Below, in pieces: positions 54,103-62,648 of a DNA stretch of 64,000 nucleotides. This DNA is from JAPLKX01 sp035530195 (GTDB taxonomy: Bacteria > Hydrogenedentota > Hydrogenedentia > Hydrogenedentales > SLHB01), in the NCBI GenBank assembly GCA_035530195.1, contig DATKVG010000181.1, positions 12,163 to 76,162 of the forward strand, written 5' to 3'. The translations under genes and the position numbers were made by a program. Each line of letters opens with the position of its first letter. Position 1 is the stretch's first letter. The notes beneath the pieces are model-generated. The model was not told the DNA's origin and did no database searches. It saw only the letters and a program-made list of their open reading frames with translations.

Positions 54103-55501
54103 AAAGAATGTACCTGCTCATATCCTGGTCTTCGGCCAGTTCCGCCAAGCGTTTTTCCACCTCCGCCGCACCTATCCGCACCGCCCGCCCGCCCGTCTCC
54201 GGGGCCTCAAACGAAATGTCCTCGAGCAGGTACTCCATCACCGTATGGAGCCGCCGCGCCCCGATGTTCTCCGTTTCCTCGTTGATTTTCTGGCAAATGC
54301 GCGCGATAGCCGTGATGGCCTCGTCATCGAACTCGACGGAGACCTCCTCAGTAACCAGGAGAGCCTGATACTGCTTAATCAACGAATTCTGCGGCTCCCG
54401 CAAAATCCGCTCATAATCTTTTGCGTTCAGGCTGTGCAATTCCACCCGGATCGGAAACCGCCCCTGAAGCTCCGGGATCAGGTCCGAAACCTTCGTCATG
54501 TGGAACGCCCCGGCGGCTATGAAGAGGATATGGTCGGTCCGCACCGGCCCGTACTTCGTCGTGACGGTGCTGCCCTCGACAATCGGCAGGATATCCCGCT
54601 GAACACCCTCGCGGGACACGTCCGGCCCATGGCCCGGCGAACTCCGCCCGGCTATCTTGTCGATTTCGTCCAGGAAGACGATCCCGGCGTTCTCGGTGCG
54701 TTCAATGGCCTTTGCGACCAGTGCCTCCTGGTCTATCAAATCCTGTAACACCTCCTGTTCCAATAGTTTACGTGCTTCGGCCACCGTCACTTTCTTACGC
54801 TTTTTCCGCGCCGGAAATAGCCGCCCGAACATCTCCTGCATGTTCAGGCCCATCTCCTCCATGCCCGTATTCGAAAAGACCTGCATCATCGGCGTCGTCC
54901 CGCTCGATTCCCGTACCTCCACCTCGATCTCCCGCTCCTCGAGCTCGCCACGCCGCAGTTTCTCCAGCAGCAGGTCGCGCACCCGGGTCTCGGCGTGATC
55001 CGTCCGGCTTACTGGCGCAGCCGGCTCATCGCCCGCCCTCATGTCCGCCGGGCTGTAGACGTTCGTTGAACGCATGGGCCGAGGCGCAGGAGGCAGAAGC
55101 AGGTCCATCAGCTTTTCTTCCGCCCTCTTTTTAGCCTCCTCCGTCATCTCCCGGTTCATCTCCTCGCGCACAAGCGACACCCCCACCTCCGTCAACTCAC
55201 GAATCATCGACTCGACGTCCCGCCCAACGTAGCCCACCTCGGTAAATTTTGACGCCTCGACTTTTATAAACGGCGCGTCCGCCAGGCGCGCCAAACGCCG
55301 CGCGATCTCCGTCTTGCCCACACCCGTGGGCCCAATCATGACGATGTTTTTCGGGGCGACCTCGTCCCGCAGGTCCTCGGGTAAATGCTGGCGCCGCCAC
55401 CGGTTACGAAGCGCGATTGCCACTTTCCGCTTCGCGCTGTCCTGGCCAATGATATATTTGTTCAGTTCCTCGACAATTTGCCGGGGCGTCAAGCTGCTCA
55501 T
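54101..55501 (-). CDS. hslU: ATP-dependent protease ATPase subunit HslU
   Basis: AAA+ unfoldase that normally feeds proteins to the HslV peptidase. 466 residues from the ATG at 55501 (GAGGAGA 4 bases upstream). [16 protein letters not shown], Walker [40 protein letters not shown], the I-domain (about 105-240), Walker [15 protein letters not shown] and the normal C-terminus DQDMSRYIL are all present. hslV, usually just upstream, is absent here; rpiB is in that place. The gene is bracketed by related repeat blocks. Confidence 0.95.
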   Translation of the reverse strand: MSSLTPRQIVEELNKYIIGQDSAKRKVAIALRNRWRRQHLPEDLRDEVAPKNIVMIGPTGVGKTEIARRLARLADAPFIKVEASKFTEVGYVGRDVESMIRELTEVGVSLVREEMNREMTEEAKKRAEEKLMDLLLPPAPRPMRSTNVYSPADMRAGDEPAAPVSRTDHAETRVRDLLLEKLRRGELEEREIEVEVRESSGTTPMMQVFSNTGMEEMGLNMQEMFGRLFPARKKRKKVTVAEARKLLEQEVLQDLIDQEALVAKAIERTENAGIVFLDEIDKIAGRSSPGHGPDVSREGVQRDILPIVEGSTVTTKYGPVRTDHILFIAAGAFHMTKVSDLIPELQGRFPIRVELHSLNAKDYERILREPQNSLIKQYQALLVTEEVSVEFDDEAITAIARICQKINEETENIGARRLHTVMEYLLEDISFEAPETGGRAVRIGAAEVEKRLAELAEDQDMSRYIL

Positions 55502-55536
55502 CAAGTCTCCTCAGTGAAATGCCCAAACCCATTTGG

Positions 55537-55598
55537 TGCAGGCGTCTCGCCTGCATGAGGTAATGCGCTACCTCCAGACTCCAGACTCCGGACTCCAG
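55537..55598. repeat. palindrome plus heptamer array between rpiB and hslU
   Basis: tgcaggcg-tct-cgcctgca (55537-55555) is followed by an array of agactcc heptamers (55571-55598) close to the rpiB stop. It repeats the order seen at 53987-54102, giving direct repeats on both sides of hslU. Confidence 0.6.
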
Positions 55599-55605
55599 CC
55601 TCTCT

Positions 55606-56049
55606 TCAGCCCATCTTGCCGATGCGCCGCTTGTGGCGTTCACCGCCGCTGAACGGTGTCGCCAGGAACGTCTCGACGATGTTCAGGCACTGCTCGAGCG
55701 TCAGCACCCGCCGGCCCACCGCTACCACGTTCGCGTCATTATGCTCGCGGGCGATCTTTGCCATCTCGAGCGACGTGCACACCGCCGCACGAATGCCCGG
55801 AAACCGATTCGCCGCCATCGCGATGCCCATGCCGGTCCCGCAGATCAGCACACCCATCTGCGCCTCGCCTTTAATGATGGCCTCACTCACGCGTTTGGCA
55901 AAATCCGGGTAATCAACCGACTCCGGGCCATTCGTGCCGCAGTCGATCACCTCATGGCCAAGTGACTTTACGAAATCCATGACGCCCGGCTTGTACAACG
56001 GCCCCGGCGCCTCATAACCCGCGTGATCACTGCCAACCGCTATCTTCAT
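55606..56049 (-). CDS. rpiB: ribose-5-phosphate isomerase B
   Basis: Interconverts ribose 5-phosphate and ribulose 5-phosphate. 147 residues. IAVGSDHAGYEAPG, EVIDCGTNGPESVDYPDFA, the anion-binding loop with active cysteine VLICGTGMGIAMAANRFPGIRAAVC and HNDANVVAVGRRVL are intact. The family also contains allose-6-phosphate isomerases. The array of heptamers starts just past its stop. Confidence 0.93.
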   Translation of the reverse strand: MKIAVGSDHAGYEAPGPLYKPGVMDFVKSLGHEVIDCGTNGPESVDYPDFAKRVSEAIIKGEAQMGVLICGTGMGIAMAANRFPGIRAAVCTSLEMAKIAREHNDANVVAVGRRVLTLEQCLNIVETFLATPFSGGERHKRRIGKMG

Positions 56050-56073
56050 GCCGCCTCCTGTCCGAGCACTCCG

Positions 56074-56679
56074 TCAAGTATACACCCCACCGCGGCCCGC
56101 CCGTAATAGGACCTCGGCTGGAATTGCCCCCTCGCGCAGAACCCGGCCCGTGGCCGGGTCAAAAACCGTGGACGGCACGCTCGGAGTTAGAACCCCTCCG
56201 TTTACCTTCGCGCCCAACCCCGCCAGCGTTACGTCCTCCAAAGATTGCGCCGCCGGCTGCCCGGACACGTTGGCGGACGTTGACGTGATCGCATGCCCGA
56301 CCTCGCGGCACAAGGCCCGCGCCAATGGGTGCGACGTCCAGCGCACGCAAACCTCGTCAACACCCCCCGTCAGGACTTCCGGCAACCGGGGAGACCTCGG
56401 AAACAGCATCGACAGCGGCCCCGGCCAGAACCGCTCCGCATAAGCCACCGCCGCAGGGCTTACCTCCCGGACCACTTCCCGCAACTGATCCAGCCCGTCA
56501 ACGATGAGCAGCACGGGGTTCGCCGCATCCCGCTCCTTGATCGCATACAGCCGCCGCACCGCCGGCTCCGAAAAGGGATCCGCACCCAGCCCGTAAACCG
56601 TCTCCGTCGGGTAAACGACAACTTCACCCCGCCGAATCGCATCCGCCGCCGCCCGTATCTGTTCCTCAACGCTTCCCAT
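56074..56679 (-). CDS. tsaC: L-threonylcarbamoyladenylate synthase (Sua5/YrdC/TsaC family)
   Basis: Makes threonylcarbamoyl-AMP for the t6A37 modification of ANN-decoding tRNAs. 201 residues, so the short form without the Sua5 C-terminal domain. VVYPTETVYGLGADPFSEPAV, AIKERDAANPVLLIVDG and AITSTSANVSGQPA are the family motifs. The ATG at 56679 is used; a GTG directly before it is equally open. A cluster of palindromes separates it from rdgB. Confidence 0.92.
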   Translation of the reverse strand: MGSVEEQIRAAADAIRRGEVVVYPTETVYGLGADPFSEPAVRRLYAIKERDAANPVLLIVDGLDQLREVVREVSPAAVAYAERFWPGPLSMLFPRSPRLPEVLTGGVDEVCVRWTSHPLARALCREVGHAITSTSANVSGQPAAQSLEDVTLAGLGAKVNGGVLTPSVPSTVFDPATGRVLREGAIPAEVLLRAGRGGVYT

Positions 56680-56764
56680 CACATCCGTCCCGTCGGGACG
56701 CCCCCCGGCCGCGCTAAGAGCGTCCGCACTCCATACGTCACCGTATTTATGAACAGGAGTACTT

Positions 56765-56844
56765 AGCCCGCTTCAGCGGGCTCCTCTTTGCACCCGTCTT
56801 CAGACGGGGTGGTCATGACTTAACCCTTTTCGAAAGCGCGCTTT
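56765..56844. repeat. cluster of three palindromes
   Basis: agcccgc-ttca-gcgggct (56765-56782), cccgtct-tc-agacggg (56793-56808) and aaagcgcgcttt (56833-56844). The first two share the loop tcttca/cttca style and lie head to tail in the 249-base gap between the TsaC gene and the rdgB stop. No gene is seen in this gap. They resemble dispersed REP-like palindromes. Confidence 0.55.
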
Positions 56845-56928
56845 AGCGTGACTTCAAAACTGCTTTAGCTCCCTCTTTCTTCATCCAAACCCAGCCCGAC
56901 TCTTGCCAGTCCACAATGTCCGCCGTCC

Positions 56929-57534
56929 CTACTCCCGCACCGCCAGCCTCTCCAAATAGCTGCGCATCTTCTGTAACGCCAGGCCACGGTGGCTAATCCG
57001 CTTCTTCTCCGCCGCCTCCATCTCGCCGAACGTCCGCGTGTAGCCTTCCGGTATGAACAGCGGGTCGTAGCCAAACCCGCCCGCGCCACGCGGCTTGAAG
57101 CCTATCCGGCCTTCCGCCACGGCGTTTTCCACGTGCGGCGGCTCGCCCGGCCGCACAAACGCCGCATAGCACACAAACCGCGCCGTACGTTCCGCCTCCG
57201 CGACCCCCTCGAGCGCCGCCAGCAATTTGGCGTTGTTGGCCTTGTCATCGGCCTCCGGGCCGGCATACCGGGCCGAGTAGATCCCGGGGGCGCCGCCGAT
57301 CGCGTCAACCACCAACCCTGAATCGTCCCCCAGGCAGGCCACACCGAACGCCTCGCTGAAATACACCGCTTTTTTTACGGCATTTTGTTCAAAGGTCAGT
57401 CCGTTTTCCACCAGCGGTGGCACGGGGTCATAATCCGCCAGGCAACGCACTTCCCACGGCAGACCCTCGAGCAGACCCGCCAGTTCCGCCGCTTTTCCCC
57501 GGTTGCCGCTGCCAATTAACAGTACTTCAGCCAA
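56929..57534 (-). CDS. rdgB: XTP/dITP diphosphatase (RdgB/HAM1)
   Basis: Removes non-canonical purine nucleotides from the pool. 201 residues. LIGSGNRGKAAELAGLL is the substrate loop, ENAVKKAVYFSEAFG and CLGDDSGLVVDAIGGAPGIYSARYAG hold the metal and catalytic acids, and GGFGYDPLFIPEG and ISHRGLALQKM the later motifs. Start overlaps the rph stop by 8 bases, so rph-rdgB is a coupled pair. Confidence 0.95.
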   Translation of the reverse strand: MAEVLLIGSGNRGKAAELAGLLEGLPWEVRCLADYDPVPPLVENGLTFEQNAVKKAVYFSEAFGVACLGDDSGLVVDAIGGAPGIYSARYAGPEADDKANNAKLLAALEGVAEAERTARFVCYAAFVRPGEPPHVENAVAEGRIGFKPRGAGGFGYDPLFIPEGYTRTFGEMEAAEKKRISHRGLALQKMRSYLERLAVRE

Positions 57535-58237
57535 GTTCCAGGCTCTCCGACTGTATCCGCATCAACTCCCCAATGCCTTTTTGCCCCAGCTCGATCATCC
57601 GGTCCAGCGCCTCCCGGCCAAACGTCTTGCGCTCCGACGACCCCTGGATTTCGATGAACTCCCCGTTCTCCCGCATCACGAGGTTCATATCGACCTCGGC
57701 CCGGACATCCTCGTCGTACCGCAAATCCAGCAACACCTCCTCGTCCACAACGCCCACGCTCACCGCCGCGCACTGCCCCACCATGGGCGATTGCGCCAGT
57801 TTACCCGCCGCCACCAGCGACGACAGCGCGTCGTGGAGCGCCACGTACGCACCGGTTACGGCCGCCGTGCGCGTCCCGCCGTCCGCCTGGATCACGTCGC
57901 AATCCAGGATCACCTGCCGCGCGCCCAGCGCCTCGAGGTCCACCACGCTGCGCAGCGACCGGCCGATGATGCGGCTGATCTCGAGCGCCCGCCCTTTTTT
58001 GGCCGCGTCGCGCAACACCCGCTCGGGCGCCGACCGCGGCAACATTGCGTACTCCGCCGTCACCCAACCCTTGCCCGTGTCTCGCAACCAGGGCGGCATC
58101 GCGGTGCTTACCGTGGCCGTGCACAGTAAAACAGTATCGCCGAAGGATACCAGAACGGACCCTTCGGCGAACTTGGTGTAATGTCTCTGAATATGGACTG
58201 GCCGCATCTCGTCCGGGGCGCGGTTGTCCGTCCTCAT
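57527..58237 (-). CDS. rph: ribonuclease PH
   Basis: Phosphate-dependent 3' exoribonuclease that trims tRNA precursors. 236 residues, full length. RPVHIQRHYTKFAEGSVLVSFGDT, VTAEYAMLPRSAPERV (phosphate-binding Arg region), RALEISRIIGRSLR, VILDCDVIQADGGTRTAAVTGAYVA and DLRYDEDVRAEVDMNLVM are intact. It begins 2 bases past the ctpA-like stop, so ctpA, rph and rdgB form one operon. Confidence 0.97.
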   Translation of the reverse strand: MRTDNRAPDEMRPVHIQRHYTKFAEGSVLVSFGDTVLLCTATVSTAMPPWLRDTGKGWVTAEYAMLPRSAPERVLRDAAKKGRALEISRIIGRSLRSVVDLEALGARQVILDCDVIQADGGTRTAAVTGAYVALHDALSSLVAAGKLAQSPMVGQCAAVSVGVVDEEVLLDLRYDEDVRAEVDMNLVMRENGEFIEIQGSSERKTFGREALDRMIELGQKGIGELMRIQSESLELG

Positions 58238-58239
58238 GA

Positions 58240-59706
58240 TCAGGGTTGAGTCTCGGATGGCGCGAGCGTCTCGATGGTATCGGATTCCTCGCGTTGCGCA
58301 TCCCGCCCCTGCGGCAGCACCTTGTCCGGCGATGCCGCCACTTGCGTCTCCGACGTGTCCTTGTGGTACTTGGCCAACAGCCGGTCAAACTGCGGTTCCT
58401 CGATCAACAGCTCGACCGCCCGCTTCAGTTGCAGGTCTTCCACGGTGGTCTCCTCGACTTTGTCGCCACTGACGCTGCCGTGGTTCTGCGCATTGATCTT
58501 TTTGACGTCGTCCTTCATGGATTCGAACATCTGTTTAAGCAGCGCAAGCTGCTGTTTTTCCGCCATCGGCACCTCGACGTCCGGCTTGATGCCCTCGCCG
58601 TCTATGGTGACGCCCGCGGGCGTGTAGTACAACGCCGTCGTCAGCCGCAGCGCGCTACCCTCCGGCCGGGCCAGCGGGATGATCGTCTGTACGCTGCCTT
58701 TTCCGTACGTCTCCTCGCCGACCACGAGCGCGTTCTTCCAGTACTGCAGCGCGCCCGTCACGATCTCCGCCGAACTCGCCGCCGCCTTGTTTATCAAAAT
58801 GATCACCGGGAACTTCTCCGGCAGGACCGGAGACCGGTCCGTGTAAAACTTCATGTCCTCCGTCATATCGGAACGGCCGACTTTCCGACCTTCGGTGTAC
58901 GTTACCAGCGTGTTTTTTGGCAGGAACAACTCCGACACTTCCTTCGAGGCCGTCAGCAGCCCCCCGGGGTTCCAACGCAGGTCAAGCACGAGCGATGTCA
59001 TACCCTGATCGAGCAGCTTGGAGATGTTTTTTGCCAAGTCCCTGGCGGTGTTGTCTTTAAAGTCGCTGATCCGGATGTAGCCGATCCCGTTTTGAAGAAT
59101 CCGCGCCTCTTTTATGCTGTCCAGCGGGATCGGCCCGCGTTTGATCGCCAGTTCCACCATCTCTATCTCGCCGTCATCGTGCCGGCGGTACAGCGTCAAC
59201 CGGACCTCCTCGCCACGCGGGCCCTTAATGCGCTTCGACGCCTCTTCGATCGCCATCCCCGAAGTCGAGACACCGTCTATCTTTGCGATGATGTCGCCTT
59301 TCAGCACCCCGCTTTTCGCCGCCGGGCTGTCCGCCACCGGCTGATACACCACGATGTTCTTCTGATCATCCAAGTGGATATGGACTCCAATGCCCTCAAA
59401 CTCGCCCCGCGTCTCGTCCTTCATCTGTTTGAGGACCTCGGCGGAGATGTACGAACTGTGCTTGTCCAACGAGTTCATCATCCCGACCAGCGCGCCCTCC
59501 ACCACCTTGTCCACGTCCGGGTCGCGAACGTACTCGTCCAGGATCATGTTCAGAACCTCGCCGATCGGCTGAACCTTCGAATAAACGTCAATATCCTTGC
59601 CCTGGGCGAAGATGCGCGCCACAAAACCGTTCGTAAGCAAAAGGGTCGCTACGGTAAGGAACAGTAAAAGTGTGACAAACTCAACTTTACTCTGCCGCTT
59701 GTGCAT
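58240..59706 (-). CDS. S41-family carboxyl-terminal processing peptidase with PDZ domain
   Basis: 488 residues from the ATG at 59706, with GAGG 5 bases upstream. An N-terminal hydrophobic segment (VTLLLFLTVATLLLTNGFVARI) exports or anchors it in the periplasm. A PDZ domain spans about residues 95-175 (VADSPAAKSGVLKGDIIAKIDG). The protease core has LVLDLRWNPGGLL, the serine in NKAAASSAEIVTGAL and the lysine in GEETYGKGSVQTI. The C-terminus is charged and probably disordered. It trims envelope proteins at their C-termini. Confidence 0.93.
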   Translation of the reverse strand: MHKRQSKVEFVTLLLFLTVATLLLTNGFVARIFAQGKDIDVYSKVQPIGEVLNMILDEYVRDPDVDKVVEGALVGMMNSLDKHSSYISAEVLKQMKDETRGEFEGIGVHIHLDDQKNIVVYQPVADSPAAKSGVLKGDIIAKIDGVSTSGMAIEEASKRIKGPRGEEVRLTLYRRHDDGEIEMVELAIKRGPIPLDSIKEARILQNGIGYIRISDFKDNTARDLAKNISKLLDQGMTSLVLDLRWNPGGLLTASKEVSELFLPKNTLVTYTEGRKVGRSDMTEDMKFYTDRSPVLPEKFPVIILINKAAASSAEIVTGALQYWKNALVVGEETYGKGSVQTIIPLARPEGSALRLTTALYYTPAGVTIDGEGIKPDVEVPMAEKQQLALLKQMFESMKDDVKKINAQNHGSVSGDKVEETTVEDLQLKRAVELLIEEPQFDRLLAKYHKDTSETQVAASPDKVLPQGRDAQREESDTIETLAPSETQP

Positions 59707-59787
59707 TCTAACCTCAATTCCAGCCCCCTTTTGGGGCCGCAGTACCCGCCAAAACTTCCGTCGAATAATACCAGATGTCGCCTTTGA

Positions 59788-59838
59788 TTGCGAACGCTCC
59801 GGCATCCGTTGCATAATCCTCGTGCCTGAAATATTTCA
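59788..59838 (+). promoter_or_regulatory. candidate promoter and 12-base palindrome upstream of hsp20-lon
   Basis: TTGCGA (59788-59793), 18 bases, CATAAT (59812-59817). Just past the expected start lies the perfect palindrome tgaaatatttca (59827-59838), placed as a repressor operator would be. A minus-strand TTCGCA-18-TATTAT set overlaps it (59794-59765) and could serve the divergent protease gene. Confidence 0.35.
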
Positions 59839-59876
59839 ATTGGACCGGCTGTCTTCCACTACGTGAGGCGGAATAA

Positions 59877-60272
59877 ATGAGACAGTTTTCCAGAATCGTT
59901 TATCGATCGTACTCCTACCGCGGGGCCAACGAACAAGAGTGGCTCAGCAATCCACACGGCGTCGCGTGGCAACCGCTCGTCGACGTGTACGAGCGGCCTG
60001 ACGCCATCGTCATTGTCGTCGAACTGCCCGGCGTCGACAAGGCCGACATCGACGTCACCATCGAAGGGTCGTCCCTCAGCATTAAGGGCGTTAGACATAA
60101 AGAGTTGCCTTCCGACACCCAGCGAGTGCATCAGATGGAGATCGCCTACGGGCCGTTTGCCCGAACCGTCGAACTGCCCGTATATGCTGACTTCGAACAT
60201 GTCGAAGCCCATTTTGAGAACGGCTACCTTACCGTTACCGTGCCGCGGGCCGCAGGAAAGCGATGCCGATGA
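59877..60272 (+). CDS. small heat shock protein (Hsp20/alpha-crystallin family)
   Basis: ATP-independent holdase chaperone, 131 residues. The alpha-crystallin domain covers about residues 33-125: WQPLVDVYERPDAIVIVVELPGVDKADIDVTIEGSSLSIKG is followed by FARTVELPVYADFEHVEAHFENGYLTVTVPRA. The protein ends six residues later (GKRCR), so the usual C-terminal I-x-I tail motif that joins subunits is missing. GAGG lies 8 bases before the ATG. The gene overlaps lon by 10 bases, coupling a holdase with a protease. Confidence 0.92.
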   Translation: MRQFSRIVYRSYSYRGANEQEWLSNPHGVAWQPLVDVYERPDAIVIVVELPGVDKADIDVTIEGSSLSIKGVRHKELPSDTQRVHQMEIAYGPFARTVELPVYADFEHVEAHFENGYLTVTVPRAAGKRCR

Positions 60273-62614
60273 ACAAACCCCGTAATGAATCAGACGGAAC
60301 TGCCCTCCCCGAAAACCTCCCGCTGCTCCTGTTGCCCGTGCAGGTTCTGTTTCCCATGGCGCTCGTCCCACTCCGCGTCAGCAGCAAAACCGACGTCCGG
60401 CTCATCGACGAAACCGTCATGGGCCACCGCATGCTCGCGATGCTCACCCTCAAAGACCCACAGAAAGAAAGCCCCGACCTCTCCGACGCCTTCGCCGTGG
60501 GGTGCGTGGGACGGATTATGCAACTCCAGCATGTCCCCGAAGGCCACGTCAACGTCGTCATCCAGACCCTGAAACGGTTCCGCCCCGTATCGATCATCCA
60601 GCACGAGCCCTATCCCGTCGTCCATATCCAGCCCCTCGAAGACATCCCTGGCGACCCCGACGCCATCGCCCCGCTCGCTACCACCGTCAAGCGCCAGATG
60701 GCCCGGCTGATCGAACTGTCCCCCGACATACCCGAAGGCGCCGCCAGCATCGTCCAAAACATTGAAGATGCCGGGTTCCTGGCCGATCTTGTTGCGGGCA
60801 ACCTCAACATCTCCGCCGAGGAAAAACAGTCGCTCCTCGACGCGCTCGACTGCCGGGACCGCCTCGAAAAGCTAATCCGGGTTCTGGCCCGTGAGATCGA
60901 ACTGCTCGAGGTTTCCAACAAAATCCAGAGCGATGTCAAAAGCTCGATCGACAAAGGCCAGCGCGAGTACTTCCTGCGCCAGCAAATGAAAGCCATCCAG
61001 GAAGAACTCGGTGAAAGTGAAACCAAACGGCCCGAACTCGCCGAGTACCACAAGAAAATTGAAGCCCTCGGCATGCCCGATGAAGCCAAAGAAGAGGCTC
61101 AACACGAACTCACCCGCCTTTCTCAAATGAACGAAGCCAGCGCCGAGTACCACGTCATCACGACCTACCTCGACTGGATGACCGAACTGCCCTGGAGTTC
61201 ACTCACCGAAGATCAACTCGACGTTGACCGCGCCGAAAACATCTTGAACGAAGACCATTACGGCCTCGATAAGGTCAAAAAACGCATCCTCGAATACCTC
61301 GCCGTCCGTAAGCTCAAACCGGATGCGGCCGGCCCAATCCTGTGCTTTGCCGGCCCGCCCGGCGTTGGCAAGACGTCCCTGGGCCGATCGATTGCCCGCG
61401 CGCTGGACCGCAAGTTTGTCCGGATGTCGCTGGGCGGCATGCACGACGAGGCCGAAATCCGCGGCCACCGAAAAACCTACGTCGGCGCGTTGCCCGGCAG
61501 AATCATTCAGAACATCCGGAAGGCCGGCTCCCGCAATCCCGTGTTCATGCTTGACGAGATCGACAAGGTCGGCGCCGATTTCCGCGGCGACCCCTCCTCG
61601 GCATTGCTCGAAGTCCTCGATCCCGCCCAAAACGACACTTTCACCGATCTCTACCTCGGCGTGCCGTTCGACCTGTCCCGCGTCCTGTTTATCGCAACCG
61701 CCAACGTCCTCGACACCATCCCGTGGGCCCTGCGCGACCGGATGGAAGTGATCGAACTGCGCGGCTATACGCTCGAGGAAAAAGTTGAAATCGCACGCAG
61801 ATACCTCGTCCCCCGCCAGCTCGATGCACACGGCCTCTCCCCCGAAGCCCTCCGCTTCAGCACCGCCGCCCTGCGCGCCATCATCGGCAGCTACACCCGC
61901 GAGGCCGGCGTCCGAAACCTCGAGCGCGAGATCGCTAACGTCTGCCGCGGATGCGCGCGCAAATATGCACAGGGGAAAACAGAACCCCGCGTCATAAAGC
62001 CCGAAGACCTCCGCAAGTACCTCGGCAGAGAAAAATTCTTCTACGATGCCGCCGAACGAACAAGCCTGCCCGGCGTCGCCATCGGACTTGCCTGGACACC
62101 CACCGGCGGCGACATCCTCTTCATCGAGGCCACACGAATGCCCGGAAAAGGAAACCTGATCCTCACCGGCCAGTTGGGCGACGTTATGAAAGAATCCGCG
62201 CAAGCCTGCCTCAGCTACGTCCGCGCCAACGCTTCAAAGCTCAACATCCCGAATGAAGAATTCGAGAAAAACGACATCCACATCCACGTCCCGGCAGGCG
62301 CCGTACCCAAAGACGGACCCAGCGCAGGAGTCACCCTCCTCGCCGCAATCGTTTCGCTCCTTACCGGCAAAAAGGTCCGGTCCGGCCTTGCCATGACGGG
62401 CGAAATCACCTTGCGCGGACTCGTCCTGCCCGTGGGCGGAATAAAGGAGAAAGTACTGGGCGCGGCCCGCGCCGGCATAAAAAAGGTCATCCTTCCCGAG
62501 CGGTCCGAAGAAGAACTCGAAGACGTCCCCCTGGCCGTAAAAAGGAAAATGAAGTTCTACTTCGTCAAACGCATGAGCGAAGTGCTCGACATCGCCATCG
62601 GCGTCAACGTATAG
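60263..62614 (+). CDS. lon: ATP-dependent Lon protease
   Basis: Cytoplasmic AAA+ serine protease for damaged and regulatory proteins, 783 residues. The N-domain begins LPLLLLPVQVLFPMALVPLRV. The coiled-coil region precedes Walker A AGPPGVGKTSLGRSIARAL and Walker B VFMLDEIDKVGADF. The protease domain has the serine in PKDGPSAGVTLLAA and the lysine in VLPVGGIKEKVLGAARAG. Translation start overlaps the hsp20 end. A terminator overlaps its stop codon. Confidence 0.97.
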   Translation: MPMNKPRNESDGTALPENLPLLLLPVQVLFPMALVPLRVSSKTDVRLIDETVMGHRMLAMLTLKDPQKESPDLSDAFAVGCVGRIMQLQHVPEGHVNVVIQTLKRFRPVSIIQHEPYPVVHIQPLEDIPGDPDAIAPLATTVKRQMARLIELSPDIPEGAASIVQNIEDAGFLADLVAGNLNISAEEKQSLLDALDCRDRLEKLIRVLAREIELLEVSNKIQSDVKSSIDKGQREYFLRQQMKAIQEELGESETKRPELAEYHKKIEALGMPDEAKEEAQHELTRLSQMNEASAEYHVITTYLDWMTELPWSSLTEDQLDVDRAENILNEDHYGLDKVKKRILEYLAVRKLKPDAAGPILCFAGPPGVGKTSLGRSIARALDRKFVRMSLGGMHDEAEIRGHRKTYVGALPGRIIQNIRKAGSRNPVFMLDEIDKVGADFRGDPSSALLEVLDPAQNDTFTDLYLGVPFDLSRVLFIATANVLDTIPWALRDRMEVIELRGYTLEEKVEIARRYLVPRQLDAHGLSPEALRFSTAALRAIIGSYTREAGVRNLEREIANVCRGCARKYAQGKTEPRVIKPEDLRKYLGREKFFYDAAERTSLPGVAIGLAWTPTGGDILFIEATRMPGKGNLILTGQLGDVMKESAQACLSYVRANASKLNIPNEEFEKNDIHIHVPAGAVPKDGPSAGVTLLAAIVSLLTGKKVRSGLAMTGEITLRGLVLPVGGIKEKVLGAARAGIKKVILPERSEEELEDVPLAVKRKMKFYFVKRMSEVLDIAIGVNV

Positions 62615-62646
62615 GCCCTTTTCGTCTATACGGCCTATGTTTTTTT
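62611..62646 (+). terminator. intrinsic terminator after lon
   Basis: ataggcc (62611-62617), a 14-base loop, ggcctat (62632-62638), then g and seven T. The stem begins at the lon stop codon. An inner gtatag/ctatac pairing competes with it. Confidence 0.6.
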
Positions 62647-62648
62647 CT

